Shown here piece by piece: positions 32,968-42,828 of a DNA stretch of 64,000 nt. The number at the start of each line of letters is the position of its first letter. Positions within the stretch are counted from its first letter, which is position 1. A program made the translations under genes and the position numbers. The stretch covers positions 8,855,916 to 8,919,915 of the forward strand of contig OY294045.1 in assembly GCA_958510825.1 (NCBI GenBank), written 5' to 3'. Origin of the DNA: Brachypterus glaber (taxonomy: Eukaryota > Arthropoda > Insecta > Coleoptera > Kateretidae). Under the pieces are notes generated by a model that saw nothing but the letters and a program-made list of their open reading frames with translations, had not been told where the DNA came from and made no database searches.

Positions 32968-33035
32968 TATATGTCTATAATTAGGTTATTTTTAAATCGC
33001 CACGTTCTGGATCCAGTTCCTTTGGGTGCTGAAGG

Positions 33036-33134
33036 CTGGAGTGTTACGCCCATGTTAAGGGTATAGGAAAATAGCGTTACAGGGGGGGGTCCAAAATGAT
33101 CAAAACTTGCGTTACGTAATACTTGAACGTTCCC
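33036..33134 (-). mobile_element. Harbinger-like MITE, truncated
   Basis: Right end GTTACGTAATACTTGAACGT then TCCCC; the interior CATGTTAAGGGTATAGGAAA corresponds to the 15573 family in reverse. The left terminus is missing. Confidence 0.8.
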
Positions 33135-33357
33135 CAAGGGGCAAAAAAGGGGCTAGAAAAAATGCCTTTGACATATCGTCAGGTTAGTTTCAAAGTTGCA
33201 TGTGAAATGCAAAGTGTATTGCACATACAACCTTGTAACTTTGACCCCACGATACGTAATGTTTAATTTTTTAAATAAATGAGAATTTATAAAATAGTTT
33301 TTTAATTAAATGAAAAATTTTATAATTGATATATGTCAAATAAAGACTCTTTTATCA
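33135..33357. other. Unassigned A+T-rich sequence
   Basis: No supported feature. Confidence 0.3.
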
Positions 33358-34265
33358 CGATTCACTCACAGCAGTAATGAGAAGAATCCAGCGCATGCGC
33401 ACTGATTTTCTTCTTTTTGTTTTGACGTAAGCCAAAAATTATTTTAAGGTTATATAACATTCTTTTGCAGAATTTTACAAAAATATGTACTTTTTTCTTT
33501 GCGAGCTAACAGTTTTTAAATTAGCTAAAGCTAAATTATTTAGCCTAAATATAATCCTATTTGATTCTTAAAATATATCGCCTCTAAATTCTGAAATATC
33601 GTATCTGAATAATGCCTCCCATTAAAAAAAAACACCGAACCCGCAAACTACCAAACCAAACCATTGTTAACGTAAACCAACGCCTCCCATTAAAAAAAAA
33701 CAACAAACCAGCAAACTACCAAACCAAATCATTGTTAACGTAAACCAACGCCCCCATTAAAAAAATCAAACAGAAATTCGTGAGTATTTAACAATCTTTT
33801 GCTATATATTCTAACAAAAAAACTGGATTTTCCGCACCTAATTATATTCAAAAATATAGTTCATTTTTGTGGACCTGTTAAACTGTTTCATAAAACTACA
33901 ACTGCCTAAAAGCAAAAGATTTTTAAAATACTCACGAATTTCTGTTTCATTTTTTTAATGGTTTTAATGGTTTACGTTAACAATGGTTTGGTTTGGTTGT
34001 TTGCTGGTTTGGTGTTTTTTTTTTAATGGGAGGCGTTGGTTTACGTTAACAATGGTTTGGTTTGGTAGTTTGCTGGTTTGGTGTTTGTTTTTTAATGGGA
34101 GGAATTTTTCAGATACGATATTTCAGAATTTAGAAGGCGATATACTTTAAGAATCAAATAGGATTATATTTAGGCTAAATAATTTAGCTTTAGCTAATCA
34201 AAACAAAAATAAGAAAATCAGTGCGCATGCGCTGGATTCTTCTCATTACTGCGGTGAGTGAATCG
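33358..34265. mobile_element. Foldback element with internal 68-bp tandem repeats
   Basis: Arms 33358-33804 and 33913-34265 are inverted copies, ending ATTCACTCACAGCAG/CTGCGGTGAGTGAAT and sharing AATCCAGCGCATGCGCACTG. The left arm has 68-bp direct units at 33614 and 33682 and a partial third at 33750 (GCCTCCCATTAAAAAAAAAC...CATTGTTAACGTAAACCAA); the right arm mirrors them. Within the arms the boundary ATATCGCCT...CGTATCTGAA matches the ends of the element at 35930. A composite, possibly nested structure. Confidence 0.85.
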
Positions 34266-34596
34266 TCCTTTATCCCTTGGCCGAATAATTGTACTAATTG
34301 TAAAAAGTACTTCTCTAAAACACTGAAGTATTGTTAATGTATCAGATTAGATTAATCATTTGAATCCAGAAAGATTTTGGCGCTTAAGCGCGCTTGCCAA
34401 TTTATTTTGCTAATATCCAATAAATTAAAAATTTTCTAATTTTCTCTTCAAGTTATGTAGTTATTATTAAATTATAACATTTATTTATCAAAGATAAAAC
34501 ATTCAAGGAATATATTAACATACTAAAACATATAATAAATTACCTAATGAAAGTACAGGTTTATAGCTAGTGTCCCAAATAGCCGGTATCTTTTAA
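34266..34596. other. Unassigned sequence
   Basis: No supported feature. Confidence 0.3.
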
Positions 34597-34740
34597 TGTA
34601 ATAAGCCATAGAATAGTATATTCTATATTCTATATTCTAGTATGAAATAGACAAAATTCCGCGCGACCGGAAAGTTTAAACTGTCCGTATGACAATTGTC
34701 ATACGAGCCGGTAGGCGAGAAGTATTATTTTGTCGGCAGC
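34597..34740 (+). repeat. Partial relative of the 51573/54497 palindromic core
   Basis: TAGTATATTCTATATTCTAT, ATTCCGCGCG.CCGGAAAGTTT and GTCATACGAGCCGGTAGGCG parallel 51573-51640. The centre here has a small dyad (TATGACAATTGTCATA). Flanking arms are absent. Confidence 0.65.
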
Positions 34741-35929
34741 AGTATTTTTTTAATTCTTCCTTTCAATCTCCCTTATGGCTCTATGTAAAAATTTGGACCG
34801 CAATCGTTGTGGTTCAATAACTTTGTGAAAATATCCGTAAATTACATCGGCACTTAGTGCTACTAAGAGTGCCGATGTATTGAAACCTTCCCCGAAAAGT
34901 AAAAATCTTTGACCACGTTTTTTTTCACATTTCTCGACGTTTGGTCGAAATCAGTAAAAAAAAAATGCGTCCGTCTGTCTGTCTGGGTATAAACTCTCTA
35001 ACTCCATTTCTACATGAGATATCGACTTGCGGTTTTTTGCATATTGTTTCTTATCGTATTCCGAAGAGCTGTTTAGATTTGGGGTAAACGATTGGGGGTA
35101 AGGGGGAAAAATAGGGTAAAACTCCTATTTTTAGCGTTTTTTTGTTTATAATTAAGGAAATTATTATTGTATTTGGTTAATTTAGCACTTATATAAAAGA
35201 TAATTTTAAATTGGTCAAAAAATGTTATAAACAATGTTTTCCTAAAACGCATTGTTTTCGATATATTGGCGTTTAAAGCAGTAAAAGGTTTTTTAGCATA
35301 TATCACATATTTATAACCCGATATCAAAAAATTATATTTTAAATAAAAGCTGTTTGTAAGCCCTATAAAAAATGCTATATACAGTTTTTTGCTGGAATAT
35401 ATTGTTTTAAAGATACAGAATTTAAAATCAAACAAAACACCTAGTTTGAAATTTGCAAACTAGATGGCTCTAGTGTACAATAGTTCCGATGTTTTGACAG
35501 GGTGCTTGCAACGTTTCATCTAGTTATATTTTTAAATATAATTAAAATATATTAAATACCACATACGTATGTTTATAATTAATGGTTTATTATAAAAAAA
35601 ATATTTCACATTGAAAAATTTCTAATAGATAAAAATCTATAATTTTATTATATTGTGTTCATACTTAATTATTATACTATAATTATTATTTTGTAATTCG
35701 TAATAATTTTATTAATTAATTTTTTTAAAACTTGTTTTGTGTTTTACATAAAATATTTTTAAATTTATTGATTTATTATACTTATTTTTTAATAATTATA
35801 AACAAAAGACAGTTTAATAAAACATTATAAAAAATTAAACTTAAAAAAAACTTTAAAAAAATATTTTAAATTTTTTATTATTTGTTTGTATTTTTAGACT
35901 AAACCGACTTTTATTTTTAATTAATTAAT
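34741..35929. other. Unassigned; GTC-repeat module and A+T desert
   Basis: 34968-35040 has GCGTCCGTCTGTCTGTCTGG followed by ACTCTCTAACTCCATTTCTA and ATCGACTTG, a loose version of the recurring module. 35520-35925 is almost wholly A and T. No gene. Confidence 0.45.
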
Positions 35930-36196
35930 AAGGATATCGCCTTGTAAATTCCGAAACATCGTATCTGAAAAATGCGAACTTGCCAGAGACTAGAAATTAT
36001 TCTTTTTTATGGAATTAGTAGGGTAGTTATTCAATAATTGACTAATTTATATGAATAAGAACTTATTCTTGTTTATACGTAATTAATAAAGTTCTAAATA
36101 AATACCTTATTAATTGTTAAAAAAAGGATAATTTGTTACACCTGTCAAGTGGTAATTTTTCAGATAAGATGTTTTGGAATTTACAAGGCGATATGT
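35930..36196. mobile_element. Small inverted-repeat element, ATATCGCCTTGTAAATTC ends
   Basis: ATATCGCCTTGTAAATTCCG...CGTATCTGAAAAAT at the left and its complement at 36155-36196 enclose ~190 bp. The same ends occur inside both arms of the 33358 foldback, so this is a short relative. No duplication confirmed. Confidence 0.75.
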
Positions 36197-36210
36197 AATG
36201 TTTGTTCAAA

Positions 36211-36330
36211 TTAAGGGGTCGTCTATAAAATACGACGCACGTTTAGGGGAGGGGGGTCAGGCATTTGTGACGAAGTGTGACATAGGGGAAGGGGAGGCTT
36301 GGTCGAGTGTGACATCACACCAAAAATTTT
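36211..36330 (+). mobile_element. One end of a TTAA-GGGGTCGTCTATAAA MITE
   Basis: TTAAGGGGTCGTCTATAAAA, then ACGACGC, followed by G-rich sequence and GTGACGAAGTGTGACATAGG. This matches a widespread insect MITE type in which the far end is an inverted copy; no matching right end is found, so it is truncated. Confidence 0.55.
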
Positions 36331-37401
36331 ATGTTTTTCGATGTTAATGAGTGGACCGTAATTAATTTATTCTGTGCTGATTTCAAGAGGTAGGTTAAGG
36401 ATTAAGATTATGGGACTTACGATATTGGGATCTGCTGCGGTGTGTCCAGGCCTGGATGATTGTCTTCCTGGGTTTAGGTCGTTGAATGGTTTTGTAGGAT
36501 TGGGATCTATAATTTATCCGTTGCGAACTAACTATATATTAAATTGAACCAATTTTTCCCCATTGCTCCAAAACCGCGTGTGTTTTCGGGCGATATCTTT
36601 TTCGTCTTCAAAATGTCAAAAATTTTATTGACCTACTCAAAATGACTTTTTTATATCCTGATAGCAGAATTTTTTAGAATAGTTTAATCTATTCATATTT
36701 TGGATTTCGGAATTGCTTCGTGGTTTTACCATAAGATGGCAACACTGACAAAATGTGAATTCGCAGTGTTATATTTCGCGATAAAAGTTTAATATCAAAG
36801 ATAGTCATATGTGATTTCGGTTCTTTGTACAATAAGCTCTATGAAGCTTATAGTAAAGCGCATCCCGGGAAATCAAAACAAACCGTGCAAATTCAAAACT
36901 TGAAAAATTGCAGGTAAAATTTACGGGACGACTGTGATTAAGGCCCTGTAATAGGACTACTGTGGTTAAAGGTTAATAAATTGTGACCTAACCTCAAAAA
37001 CTGAAAAACAGTAATTTTACGGTATGGACTATGTAATTTTATAAAAAAAAATCGGATATATAGCGTAATTTTATTTACTATCACACTTAAACTTTAACAA
37101 CCACGTTTTTTCACTATATGGCCCTCTAAAAATTAATTTTTAGTAATGTCTAGGTAACCATATGTGCAAGTGCCTACCTTAAAAAACATGTTTATGCTAT
37201 ATAATAGTAATAATATAAATAATATTAATATGAATTAATTATTTTGATGTCTGTATGTTCACTAGAATAATAATTTAATAATTACTTTTAATTTTGTAAT
37301 AAAGATAAGTATAGGTATCTATAATAGATACATATCACAAGTATAAAAAAAAATTTAGAACTATTCTCTTTTTTCTTTAAAACTATTATTTTATTATTCA
37401 C
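36331..37401. other. Unassigned sequence
   Basis: Moderately A+T-rich, with no frame, RNA fold or repeat shared with the window. Among the less repetitive parts here. Confidence 0.3.
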
Positions 37402-37853
37402 AGCGCCTGCGCTAGAATAATATTACTGTAGTTTCGAATTTTCCAAAAATTTAAAAAATCGTCCTATACAAAAATTCTTGGATACAAATTTGTTTCATGA
37501 AAAATAAGAAATTTCATAAAGCTGAAAGAAGCAACGTTTTTTTGCAACGAAAATTCAAATAGTACATTAAAGTACTAATTTCATAACATACGTTTTTAGC
37601 GCACGAGTAGAAGTTTAGAAAACAAGCCGCTTGCGGCGAGTTTTCTAAAGTACTAGTGCGCTAAAAACGTGTTATGGAATAAGTGCTTTAATATACTATT
37701 TGAATTTTAGATGCAAAAAAACGTTGCAAACTTTAGCTCCATGAAATTTCCTTCTGTCTGTATGTCTGATGTCACTTTTTTTGTAGACAATGTTCTATGA
37801 GGGGAATAATATATAATGGAATGCGTAGCCTTACATATCTTCACGGCTTGTTT
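37402..37853 (+). repeat. GTCTGTC-module repeat, copy 3 (deleted and interrupted)
   Basis: AGCGCCTGCGCTAGAATAAT at the 5' end and AATGGAATGCGTAGCCTTAC...GGCTTGTTT at the 3' end. Much of the interior after CTGTCTGTATGTCTGATGTC is deleted, and a hairpin MITE (37531-37740) is inserted. Its 3' end is an empty site for the 25060 insertion. Confidence 0.82.
37531..37740. mobile_element. Hairpin MITE, GCAACGTTTTTTTGCA ends
   Basis: Inverted repeats GCAACGTTTTTTTGCAACGA...AATTCAAATAGTA and the complement at the right end, with an inner dyad TAACATACGTTTTTAGCGCA...GCGCTAAAAACGTG around AAGCCGCTTGCGGCG. Relatives at 46519 and 23950. Confidence 0.85.
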
Positions 37854-38174
37854 ATTATAAAGTTAGAATTAGAAAATTAAAAACAAATCGAAAAAAAAAA
37901 CATTAAATAAAAAAATTGAGAAAAAAAATAAAAAAATACATTATTACTGCTTATTTAATTAACCTAATTAAATAATAACCCTAATAACCCTTTAAGAACA
38001 TATTTTAAAATAACAAAAAATAATTAAAAGTAGTGAACTATTGAAATACACATGCCTTATAAATAATTAAATTGTTATAGTATTGTAAGTATTTAAAACA
38101 ATACAAAGTAAGCAAATTGTTAAATATATTCATCAAACAGTTTACCAATTTCAATATCCACTGTAAATATTACA
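37854..38174. other. A+T-rich sequence
   Basis: No supported feature. Confidence 0.3.
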
Positions 38175-38290
38175 GTGCTTGCCAAAAGTCGGTCCCCTTT
38201 AACGCTTGAACGGTTTAAGATATCAACTTAAAATTTGGAACATTTATTAACATAACCCAAATAATTTTTTGGTATATATGATATGTTTGG
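38175..38290 (+). mobile_element. Decayed left end of a CAGTGCGGTCC-family MITE
   Basis: ACAGTGCTTGCCAAAAGTCG, AACGGTTTAAGATATCAACT and AACATAACCCAAATAATTTT parallel the left arms at 16871 and 30007. Truncated at right. Confidence 0.65.
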
Positions 38291-38329
38291 GAGACACAAT
38301 GTAGGCGAAATTTATACACGCACTGTATA

Positions 38330-39000
38330 TCAATCATTATGCAAAAGTTTAAGAGGTAATTCTAAAAATCCAAAAATATGAAAAAAAAATTCTATAAAGG
38401 TTGGTCCGGAAATGAGCGCTAAGGGAGCTACGGCCCTTCGAAGATGACATATTAAATGGGGAAGAAAAAAAGGCTTCAATAAAATTTTAATACTGCAGGG
38501 TGATTCTTCATTTAAAACTGAGCAAAAAAGTATTCTTCAGCAAAACACCTAAATTTAATATTAAAGGAGTAATAGCCTTTTAAAAAGTAACGTTTTTGGT
38601 GGCACAAAATGTTATTTCCTCTTAATTGCATTTTTGTTGATTTGTTGAAAACGGTTGCTTCTACATTGTTACATTATATGACATTTTTTATGTATTTTTG
38701 CTTAAGGATTCCATATATTTTACAAAAAATCCAAGAAAGTACACATAAAAAAGTTTGGGGCAAAAATGTGTTAAGCTTAATACATTTTTCCGTCTAGGGA
38801 CGCCTCTGGATAAATTTAAAAAAATAAATAAATAAATTAACATAAACTTATTACCCTTATAAATAGTATTCAAAAGCTTGTCGCTCTAGCTTAAAGGGTA
38901 CCAGAGTTATTAATTAAAAACCTTATTTTTATTACAATTTTAAAGGGCCGTAGCTCTCTTAGGGCTCATTTGCGGACCAACCTTTATAGGAACTTTTTTT
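38330..39000 (-). mobile_element. CAGGGTG-family element, copy 4, degraded ends
   Basis: Interior matches 32299-32967 in the same direction: AAAGGTTGGTCCGGAAATGA, CTACGGCCCTTCGAAGATGA, TGGTGGCACAAAATGTTA, GGGTACCAGAGTTATTAATT. Terminal CAGGGTG words are gone. The right end runs into a (TG)n tract at 39006. Confidence 0.8.
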
Positions 39001-39945
39001 GATATTTGTGTGTGTGTGTAACATAAGATAAAATTGTTAAATTCGTGAATAATTCCTATCAGATTACAGGTCTGCCAACATCTAATGTGTAGTACTTTTG
39101 TGCAAACATTAGATGGCGCCACCAATTTGTACGCTCTCGATACAGTTATACTTATTTTTATTAAGTATTTTAAATTATCAACAGTCGGTGCGAAAGCCAC
39201 CATATATGCTCACTGATGATCGCAAAAAAGCGTGAAATAGCAGCTATATGACATTTTGGTAGGGATTTTCTCATTGATTGCGAAAATTCTGTAGTAGAGC
39301 AGTGCAATATCTTTATAGATTAGTATGAACTTAGGTGAACTGAATGTCGTCACGACCACATCCTACAGGTGGTCCAGGGGAAAGGGGAGTGGTAAGCTGC
39401 TTAGTTCTGTGGAAGTTAGAATTTTAATTGAAAAGTCAAAAGTAGTAAATGGAAAAAATGTTAAAATTAGAAGATGTTAAGATTCCTGTCATAGATGTCA
39501 TGAAGTCTTCCATTATTATATTTGTATTAATTTAAATTTTCTGTTAATAATCAGTCTAATAAGGTATAAACTACCTCTGTACAGAGGTCCCCGAACGACT
39601 ATAAACGAATAAACTAAACTAAACTAAACTAAACTGGCTTAGTTCACAGTTGTATGAAAAGTAGCTATTATTTCTCGCTTACCACAAACACTGCGATTCA
39701 AAAGTCACATTCTCACGCTCTCAACTTTTGAATTAATTAATTAATAAACCACATTAAAATTTTCATATTTTTTTCTTTTTTTTTTACATATTTAAATTTT
39801 AATTATGATATATCGATATTTTCAGTGTACTGAATTTGGGATGTTCAAAAATATGAGTGGAATAGATTTTTACCTTGCCTAATATAAAAATATTGTAAAC
39901 TAGTAAAAGTTATGAAATTCCTAAGTTCAAGATCCATTGTATTAA
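39001..39945. other. Unassigned sequence with a pentanucleotide run
   Basis: 39611-39635 is (AAACT)5. A candidate hammerhead-like fold sits at 39210-39252. No gene seen. Confidence 0.4.
39210..39252 (+). ncRNA. Candidate hammerhead-like fold
   Basis: CTGATGA (39213-39219) is followed by T, CGC, A6, GCG, T and GAAA (39234-39237). ATAG (39237-39240) can pair with CTAT (39244-39247) as stem III, leaving A39248 at the cleavage position after AU. TCA (39210-39212) pairs with TGA (39249-39251) as stem I. Every helix is short (3-4 bp) and a U.U borders stem II. It has no second copy here, so chance resemblance is possible. Confidence 0.3.
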
Positions 39946-40207
39946 GGGGTAAAGGGTAGAAAAGCCAAAATCTTGATAAAAACGATTAATTTTTTATTAT
40001 TAAAACACCATGACGCGTTTCGACCGTTCGGTCATTTTCAAATGGTTACATATAAAAAACTACGCCAAAACCTCATAGTTAACTAAAGAACACAAAATTT
40101 TATATTTAATTATGAAATATCAATTATTTATAATAAAAGTTTTCACACCCACAAAGCAGATTAAAAAAAAAAATTATCAAGATTTTAGCTTTTCTACCCT
40201 TTACCCC
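39946..40207. mobile_element. TTAA-flanked inverted-repeat element, 262 bp
   Basis: GGGGTAAAGGGTAGAAAAGC at the left and the complement (CTTTTCTACCCTTTACCCC) at the right, both flanked by TTAA (39942-39945, 40208-40211). A TTAA duplication is the hallmark of piggyBac-type insertion, though the GGGG end is not the usual piggyBac terminus. It encloses a hammerhead-like motif on the minus strand (40007-40046). Confidence 0.72.
40007..40046 (-). ncRNA. Hammerhead-like motif (U3/A8 variant)
   Basis: Minus strand: stem I ACCAT/ATGGT is a perfect 5 bp. The core is TTGAAAA, followed by one T. Stem II is GACCG/CGGTC with loop AA. Then GAAAC, two bases GC, and GTC, giving a 2-bp stem III with C at the cleavage position. 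As at 971, core positions 3 and 8 are U and A. The tiny stem III resembles the minimal helix III reported for Penelope-type hammerheads, which act better as tandem copies. Confidence 0.55.
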
Positions 40208-40346
40208 TTAATTGTAAACTAGTGTTCAGAATTTAATTGCAATTAAGTATTGCGATAGAGTTAATTTTTTTATTACTTTATGATTTATATAGGTAATATA
40301 AAAAATAATTATTAAATTTAGGTTTATATAATTACTCAATTATTAT

Positions 40347-40695
40347 CAGTAGTCGGCGAATTTCCAGTAATCGCATAGGCGCCGCGTCGACTCGTTGAGG
40401 CGAGGTTTTCAATATTTACATTTTTATTTCTTTTTATCTTGATTTTTTTTAATGATTCCATTTAAACAAGTAAAGTGGGAAAAAAGTTATCGACAAATAA
40501 AAATTATAAACTTTCGTATTCTTAAAAGATAAAAATCGAATGTCGTTTTCTTCTTTGATAAACACCGATATATATACGTATGTATAGTTAATATTGTTGT
40601 GGGTAACAAATTAGTCGTCAAATGTTTCGATTTATAAAAATTTCCCTCATAATTTGGCAAAATTATTCCGTAAGCCTATGTTTCTGTGTTTATTT
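40347..40695 (+). repeat. Dispersed repeat (GCATAGGCGCCG...), copy 2
   Basis: Full-length relative of the inverted copy at 61478-61836: AGTAGTCGGCGAATTTCCAG at the 5' end, GTCGACTCGTTGAGGCGAGG, TTATCTTGATTTTTTTTAAT, ATTAGTCGTCAAATGTTTCG and GGCAAAATTATTCCGTAAGC near the 3' end. No ORF. No inverted ends, so possibly a retroposon or a fragment of a larger element. Confidence 0.8.
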
Positions 40696-41434
40696 TCAAC
40701 GTCGACAAGTCATAACTGAGATTACGCCCAATACTGGTTATTATTTAAGGTGCACGAATTAAAGTATTTCTGTTTTTTATTTAAAAGATAAATAAATTAA
40801 AGAAAGTAAACATGCACATGTTAACAGCAAACAAAAAAAAACTCATAAAACTTTTCCCCAAAAAATATTTGCCCAAGTACATTTTTGTAAAAAACAATTT
40901 TATGACAAGAATGTAAAAAGCTTACGATGTGAACATGTTAAAAACCATGCTCAAAATCTTTCTCTAAAATATTTTGTTGAAAAATTATTTTGGAAAAATT
41001 GTTATCAGATATATCTTAAACACCCTTATATCAATTTTCACGAAAATGTATAATTGAAAAAAATTTGCCCCCAAAAAATAAAAAAAATAAATAAAAAAAT
41101 ATTTTTACGGACAGCCAGACAATTATAGTTAATTATATAAGTGTTTATTATAACCTGAGGGTTCTAATGGTTAATTTTAAAATTATTCTATCAAAGCTTA
41201 ATAAGTTAACCCAAATTAATAGCTAAAATATATAAAATAAATAAAATTGAGCATTATTTTAAGCACTTATGCGAGCGTTGAAGTCTCCATAGAGATAGAG
41301 AAATTATCTCGAAGAATTACGTCAGGTTTTCGAGATAATTGGGCCTAAACATTCCTAAACGACCAGATTTGGATTCAGCGTCCCAAAATATATAAGAATT
41401 ATTATAACTAAACAACTCATCTAAAATAATATTT
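40696..41434. other. Unassigned A+T-rich sequence
   Basis: 41325-41345 (TTTTCGAGATAATTGGGCC) resembles 43682-43700. No gene. Confidence 0.35.
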
Positions 41435-41680
41435 ATGGGAGGATTGGTGTAGTGGACTACCGCGTCGTACTTGGCGAGTTTACTACACAAATAGCGTGAG
41501 TTCGATTTGCCTTTTTACGTTAATTAATAATTGAAATTTGGCGAAGGCGTAAGTGAAGCGGACACTCCCTATAAATTGGTTCGAAAGTCAATTAAAGCCG
41601 GTGGTTCCATCTACTACTAGCCCACACAAGTCCTGGACTTAGGGGATGCTTAATTAAGTAGAATAGTACGAGGTTAAACA
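41435..41680 (+). mobile_element. tRNA-derived SINE, copy 1
   Basis: ~246 bp, sharing its whole length with the inverse of 62231-62481. The 5' part has an A-box-like TGGTGTAGTGGACTACCGCG and, ~40 bp on, a B-box-like GTGAGTTCGATT, the split RNA polymerase III promoter of a tRNA-related head. The body continues AATTGAAATTTGGCGAAGGC, GCCGGTGGTTCC.TCTACTAC, CACACAAGTCCTGGACTTAG and ends GTACGAGGTTAAACAAA, where the copies diverge. No ORF. Mobilised in trans by a LINE, by family analogy. Confidence 0.8.
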
Positions 41681-41844
41681 AAATGTAAATGTAAAAAAAT
41701 AATAAGTCAGCTAAGCTAATTTTTAAGGAAAAAGTAAATGCTATTTTAACAAACGTAACTATATTAGATTTTAAGCTTTCACGGCCATTAAGATATAAAG
41801 AACTTTCACTTTCGAGTTTAGACCGTGTTAATGGATTTTCACTT

Positions 41845-41885
41845 TCCGACGTTTCGTCTCTTACTACTAGAGACATCTTCAGGGA
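41845..41885 (-). ncRNA. Hammerhead-like motif downstream of the Penelope frame
   Basis: Mirror of 42329-42369 in the left arm: CTGAAGA, T, stem II GTCTC/GAGAC, GAAAC, GTC, with TCC/GGA as a 3-bp stem I. It lies about 40 bases after the end of the GIY-YIG-like frame on the same strand, where Penelope-type terminal repeats place their hammerheads. No room for stem III. Confidence 0.45.
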
Positions 41886-41925
41886 TTAATCTGAAACTAA
41901 GTTTCGAATCAACTTGTGTCACTAT

Positions 41926-42180
41926 TTATGACGAGTTGTGGTTATTCACCCGTGACGAGGTTTTTCCTATCAAAGACTTCCATATTGCAGGTAAGTGGTA
42001 ACCAGTGTCCCGATTGATATTGTTAGGATGCTTGATGATTTCTATCGATTCCCGTATCTTCCTTGGCATTTTTCTGTTTTCTGTTAATATTTGTTTTGTT
42101 TCAGACAAATTGATTTTGTGACCTGTTTCATGTACATGTTCGGCTTCCGATAAGGAAATTTGTTTCTTTCTTATATATAT
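41926..42180 (-). pseudogene. GIY-YIG endonuclease C-terminal fragment (Penelope-like)
   Basis: The minus strand reads ISLSEAEHVHETGHKINLSE, then TKQILTENRKMPRKIRESIE, then IIKHPNNINRDTGYHLPAIW and KSLIGK before a stop at 41926. The pattern AEH..E.GH.I, RKIRESIEI.KHPNN.NRD.GY.L, W..L is typical of the C-terminal half of GIY-YIG endonuclease domains in Penelope-like retroelement proteins, which nick DNA to prime reverse transcription. The GIY and YIG motifs and the whole reverse transcriptase are absent. The residues upstream are read through the inverted arm and are not original. Confidence 0.65.
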
Positions 42181-42328
42181 AAGCATCCTAACAATATCAA
42201 TCGGGACACTAGTTACCACTTACCTGCAATATGGAAGTCTTTGATAGGAAAAACCTCGTCACGGGTGAATAACCACAACTCGTCATAAATAGTGACACAA
42301 GTTGATTCGAAACTTAGTTTCAGATTAA

Positions 42329-42369
42329 TCCCTGAAGATGTCTCTAGTAGTAAGAGACGAAACGTCGGA
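42329..42369 (+). ncRNA. Hammerhead-like motif in right Penelope arm
   Basis: Canonical core CTGAAGA at 42332-42338, one T, stem II GTCTC/GAGAC (42340-42344, 42354-42358) with a 9-nt loop, GAAAC (42359-42363) and directly GTC (42364-42366). TCC (42329-42331) pairs with GGA (42367-42369). With no loop between GAAAC and GTC a monomer cannot form stem III, so it is at best a minimal or dimer-dependent hammerhead. Confidence 0.45.
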
Positions 42370-42436
42370 AAGTGAAAATCCATTAACACGGTCTAAACCC
42401 GAAAGTGAAAGTTCTTTATAAACGTAACTATAATTT

Positions 42437-42475
42437 AATTTATTATTCCATCAATCTATTTTCTAATCATTTAAT
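42437..42475 (-). repeat. Tail fragment of the hammerhead repeat
   Basis: TTATTATTCCATCAATCTAT, then TTTCTAATCAT, is the reverse complement of bases 98-128 of copy 1. It lies just outside the right Penelope arm. Confidence 0.75.
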
Positions 42476-42572
42476 TTATTTAAGGAATTAAAGCAATTTA
42501 TTACTTAAAATTATTTTAGGTCTGGTATGCATATTTTATGATCAAAGAGTTCCACAAAATCATAAAATTTTA

Positions 42573-42724
42573 GGGTCACGAGATCAGTTACTTTGTCTAG
42601 TATTTTGATGGTTAGCCGTTTGGGTTTCTCAAAGTTTTCGCCTGAAATAAAAAGCCCAAACCAACCAACCACCAAAACACACTAACACACCAACTAGACA
42701 AAGCAACAACTGATCTAGTGACCC
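42573..42724. mobile_element. MITE, 152 bp, GGGTCAC ends, TA-flanked
   Basis: GGGTCACGAGATCAGTTACT...TTTGTCTAGT at the left and the complement at the right (ACTAGACAAAG...GATCTAGTGACCC), flanked by TA. The interior has CCAACCAACCACCAAAACAC on one side only. Confidence 0.78.
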
Positions 42725-42828
42725 TATACATAATACATACATAATGATAAACTACAACACAGGTCAACAGATAAAAATGTGCCTAGGTTCTGTCAACGGA
42801 TTCTGACTCTACCTAATGACTAACTATA

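Larger units (their letters stand above)
41794..42420. mobile_element. Penelope-like element fragment arranged as a foldback
   Basis: Arms of 240 bp (41794-42033 and 42181-42420) are reverse complements with only about two differences, separated by 147 bp. The loop and inner left arm encode, on the minus strand, a GIY-YIG-type C-terminal fragment; each arm carries a hammerhead-like motif. Such inverted, truncated arrangements are common for Penelope-like elements. The arms are the most similar in the window, implying recent formation or gene conversion. Confidence 0.8.

Noticed and set aside
35073..35435. 120-codon minus-strand frame, the longest open frame in the window
   Set aside because: Low-complexity A+T-driven composition (F, K, Y, I, N rich), no motif, and no conserved neighbour.
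39005..39020. (TG)n tract as a promoter element
   Set aside because: Short microsatellite at the ragged edge of a degraded transposon; no gene nearby.
41435..41520. Possible functional tRNA gene
   Set aside because: Boxes A and B are tRNA-like, but the cloverleaf is not intact and the sequence continues into a 250-bp body with a second copy, so it is a SINE head.
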